Under the pieces are notes generated by a model. That model had not been told where the DNA came from. It made no database searches and saw only the letters and a list, made by a program, of their open reading frames with translations. From Candidatus Lloydbacteria bacterium RIFCSPLOWO2_02_FULL_54_12 (GTDB lineage: Bacteria > Patescibacteriota > Minisyncoccia > Phycocordibacterales > UBA6899), in assembly GCA_001819095.1 (NCBI GenBank), contig MHLS01000023.1:7534-13916 (forward strand): DNA of 6,383 nucleotides, in the 5' to 3' direction. Shown here piece after piece: positions 5,022 through 6,383 of this stretch (within the stretch, counting starts at the first letter, position 1; every line of letters begins with the position of its first letter). Both the position numbers and the translations under genes were made by a program.

Positions 5022-6209
5022 ATGAAAGACGAGCAGGGCTCTTTTTCATGCGGGGTCGAATCAGTGAAGAATAACGGATTTCTCAAGAAAGATTTTTTTG
5101 TCGATCCGGACATCAGGAAAGCGGAAGGATTGCCGCCGCGCGCCTTTACGGACCCTGCATTTCTCGAGCTCGAACTGGAGAAGGTGTTCAGGAGGTCTTG
5201 GCTTCCCGTTTCTCCCGACGCATATGCGGAATTTTTGGAGGTACCGGGTGCGCAAGTACCTTTCTCCATGCTCGGGAACCCCTTGTTCCTTCAGTGCGAC
5301 AGCGAGAAAAAGCCCCACGTGTATCCGAATGTGTGTACGCACGCGTCGTATCCGTTGGTGCGGAAGTCGGGCGTCGTCGAGCGGATCGTGTGCGGCCAGC
5401 ACGGGCGCGTCTTCACCTTGGAGGGTGCGGTGCGGGATCCGAAATTCGCCGTTTCGAAGAAATTTCCCCGGAAGTGCGACAACCTCGCTGACCTGCCGCT
5501 CGAGGCGTGGGCGCAGTTCTTCTTTGTGGCGCAGAACGATCCGGCCGCTTCGTTCGACGAGGTGTTTTCCCTGATGCGCGATTCGGTCGCACGACTTTCC
5601 GTCGGCGGGATGCGGCGCGTGATTCAAACCGCCGAGATACGCGAGGTGGAGGGGAATTGGAAACAGCATGCGTGGAACTATCTCGACAGCATGCACATCC
5701 CGCTCATTCATCGGTCGCCGGACGGGTTGGTGGATGCGCTCTACTTCTCGTCGTATCGGACCGAATGTTACCCGCATTCGGTCTTACAGTGGGCATATGC
5801 GGCGAATCCGAAGATCGGATTTCTTCCCGAAGATCTCCCGGCGCGCTTCCGCGATCCCGACGACCCCGAGCGGCGCGTGCTTGCGCTCTGGTGGTTCGTC
5901 TTCCCCAACATGGCCTTCAGCTTCTATCCGTGGGGCCTGTCGGTCAATCTCTACATGCCCGTCATTGGCCGTCCCGACAAAACGGAGTTCCATTGGCATC
6001 ACTATGTCGCCGACGAGCGTTTCTACCGCCTTCGCGAAGAGCTCTGGCACATGGAGAAGGTCGACCGCGAAGATACCGAAGCGATCGAAGCAACGTCGAA
6101 GGGGTTGCGGTCCATGTTCGCAACGCGGGGACTTTTTTCTCCCGGACGGGAAGCAGGCGCGCATTGGTTCCATCGTCTTATTTATGCGTCCTTGTTCGAA
6201 CAGCAGTGA
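5022..6209 (+). CDS. Rieske non-heme iron oxygenase, alpha (catalytic) subunit
   Basis: A 395-aa, apparently complete Rieske-type ring-hydroxylating/monooxygenase alpha subunit. The N-terminal Rieske domain (about 45-170) binds a [2Fe-2S] cluster through C105-x-H107 and C124-x2-H127, with 16 residues between. The second half-motif reads CGQHGRVF, the HGR variant rather than the common HGW. The C-terminal catalytic domain (about 200-390) has NYLDSMHIPLIH (219-230): D222 is the bridging aspartate and H225 and H230 are iron ligands; D351 in KVDREDTEAIE is the likely carboxylate ligand. FYPWGLSVN (301-309) resembles a common bacterial subfamily of unknown substrate. Such enzymes activate O2 using electrons from a reductase, sometimes via a ferredoxin; neither is encoded nearby. 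The substrate cannot be told from sequence. The start is uncertain: the ATG has no Shine-Dalgarno, TAGATT at 4992-4997 could be a -10 with an 18-nt leader, and GTG at 5064 is an alternative. Family certain, activity inferred from intact ligands. Confidence 0.93.
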   Translation: MKDEQGSFSCGVESVKNNGFLKKDFFVDPDIRKAEGLPPRAFTDPAFLELELEKVFRRSWLPVSPDAYAEFLEVPGAQVPFSMLGNPLFLQCDSEKKPHVYPNVCTHASYPLVRKSGVVERIVCGQHGRVFTLEGAVRDPKFAVSKKFPRKCDNLADLPLEAWAQFFFVAQNDPAASFDEVFSLMRDSVARLSVGGMRRVIQTAEIREVEGNWKQHAWNYLDSMHIPLIHRSPDGLVDALYFSSYRTECYPHSVLQWAYAANPKIGFLPEDLPARFRDPDDPERRVLALWWFVFPNMAFSFYPWGLSVNLYMPVIGRPDKTEFHWHHYVADERFYRLREELWHMEKVDREDTEAIEATSKGLRSMFATRGLFSPGREAGAHWFHRLIYASLFEQQ

Positions 6210-6248
6210 ATATGGCCCCCGCCGAGACTTTTAAAGAGCGAAGCGACT

Positions 6249-6278
6249 ATAAAAATCCAAGTGGGGTTGTGTCCCCAC
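6249..6278 (-). terminator. Rho-independent terminator facing left
   Basis: On the minus strand GTGGGG (from 6278 to 6273) pairs with CCCCAC (6266 to 6261) around a 6-nt loop, followed by TTGGATTTTTATA. On the plus strand no T run follows. It would end a minus-strand transcript coming from the right edge; no minus-strand reading frame of useful size is visible between it and 6383. The rest of 6210-6383 holds a 46-codon open frame (6212-6352) without a ribosome site and a CCGG/CCGG mini-hairpin at 6304-6318, neither convincing as a gene. Confidence 0.55.
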
Positions 6279-6383
6279 AAGCCCCCCTGAATCGCACTCG
6301 TGTCCGGTTAAATTCCGGTAGATATAGAAATGGCCCGTCTGTTGAGCGATAATAGTTGTGTCAAGCAATTATTCATCTCTCAC

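Noticed and set aside
6225..6243. boxA-like GCTCTTTAAAA on the minus strand, as in rRNA leader regions
   Set aside because: It points into the antisense of the Rieske gene; there is no rRNA sequence in the window.
6303..6320. CCGG-TTAAATT-CCGG resembling a tRNA T-arm
   Set aside because: Only 4 paired bases, loop lacks the conserved TTC, and no matching acceptor, D or anticodon arms are found around it.
5507..6352. 281-codon plus-strand frame overlapping the Rieske gene and running past its stop
   Set aside because: Arg/Ser-rich shadow frame with no recognisable domain. Its tail from the ATG at 6212 (46 codons) has no ribosome site and spans a minus-strand terminator, so it is not called as a gene.
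6359..6364. Perfect TTGACA on the minus strand near the right edge
   Set aside because: No -10-like hexamer occurs 16-18 bp downstream (AACAGACGG region), so it is not supported as a promoter.

Overview
The window looks like bacterial chromosome, most probably from a Patescibacteria/CPR lineage of the Parcubacteria type, possibly Kaiserbacteria-like; this taxonomic call is an inference. The reasons are a run of short, tightly packed, mostly co-directional genes; promoter -10 hexamers placed so that transcription would start on or near the ATG, with almost no Shine-Dalgarno sequences; a DUF6159 membrane protein with a Pro/Ser-rich N-terminal tail; and a TspO homologue without its first helix. 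TAA, TAG and TGA all serve as stops, so a UGA-recoded genome (SR1/Gracilibacteria type) is unlikely.

Left part (1-690): a possible plus-strand gene tail ends at 55. A bidirectional terminator (91-124), a perfect 22-bp palindrome (146-193) and a smaller hairpin (202-232) then separate it from a convergent 110-aa gene of unknown function on the minus strand (238-570). That gene has the best promoter and the only strong Shine-Dalgarno in the window. Its promoter lies back to back with that of the first plus-strand gene; the two -35 boxes are 7 bp apart.

Centre (690-3860): an HI0933/YhiN-type FAD oxidoreductase is followed 9 nt later by a uracil-DNA-glycosylase-like protein, then 9 nt later by a short TspO/tryptophan-rich sensory protein. 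After 48 nt comes a membrane-anchored DUF4105 (Lnb N-terminal domain) protein with the candidate Cys/His pair. The unit ends at a long perfect inverted repeat (3869-3924) that probably terminates transcription.

Right part (3941-6383): a recognisable -35/-10 promoter drives a DUF6159 polytopic membrane protein. A separate gene encodes a complete Rieske non-heme iron oxygenase alpha subunit with all ligand residues and no visible reductase partner. The last 174 bp hold no convincing gene but include a minus-strand terminator, implying a transcript that enters from beyond the right edge.

The genes do not form one obvious pathway. Oxygen- or redox-linked proteins (flavoprotein, TspO, Rieske oxygenase) and envelope proteins (DUF4105, DUF6159) dominate. 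No mobile element, CRISPR array, tRNA or rRNA was found. The less ordinary signals are the start-site-positioned -10 hexamers, the two long perfect hairpins, and the orphan Rieske oxygenase in an apparently reduced genome.
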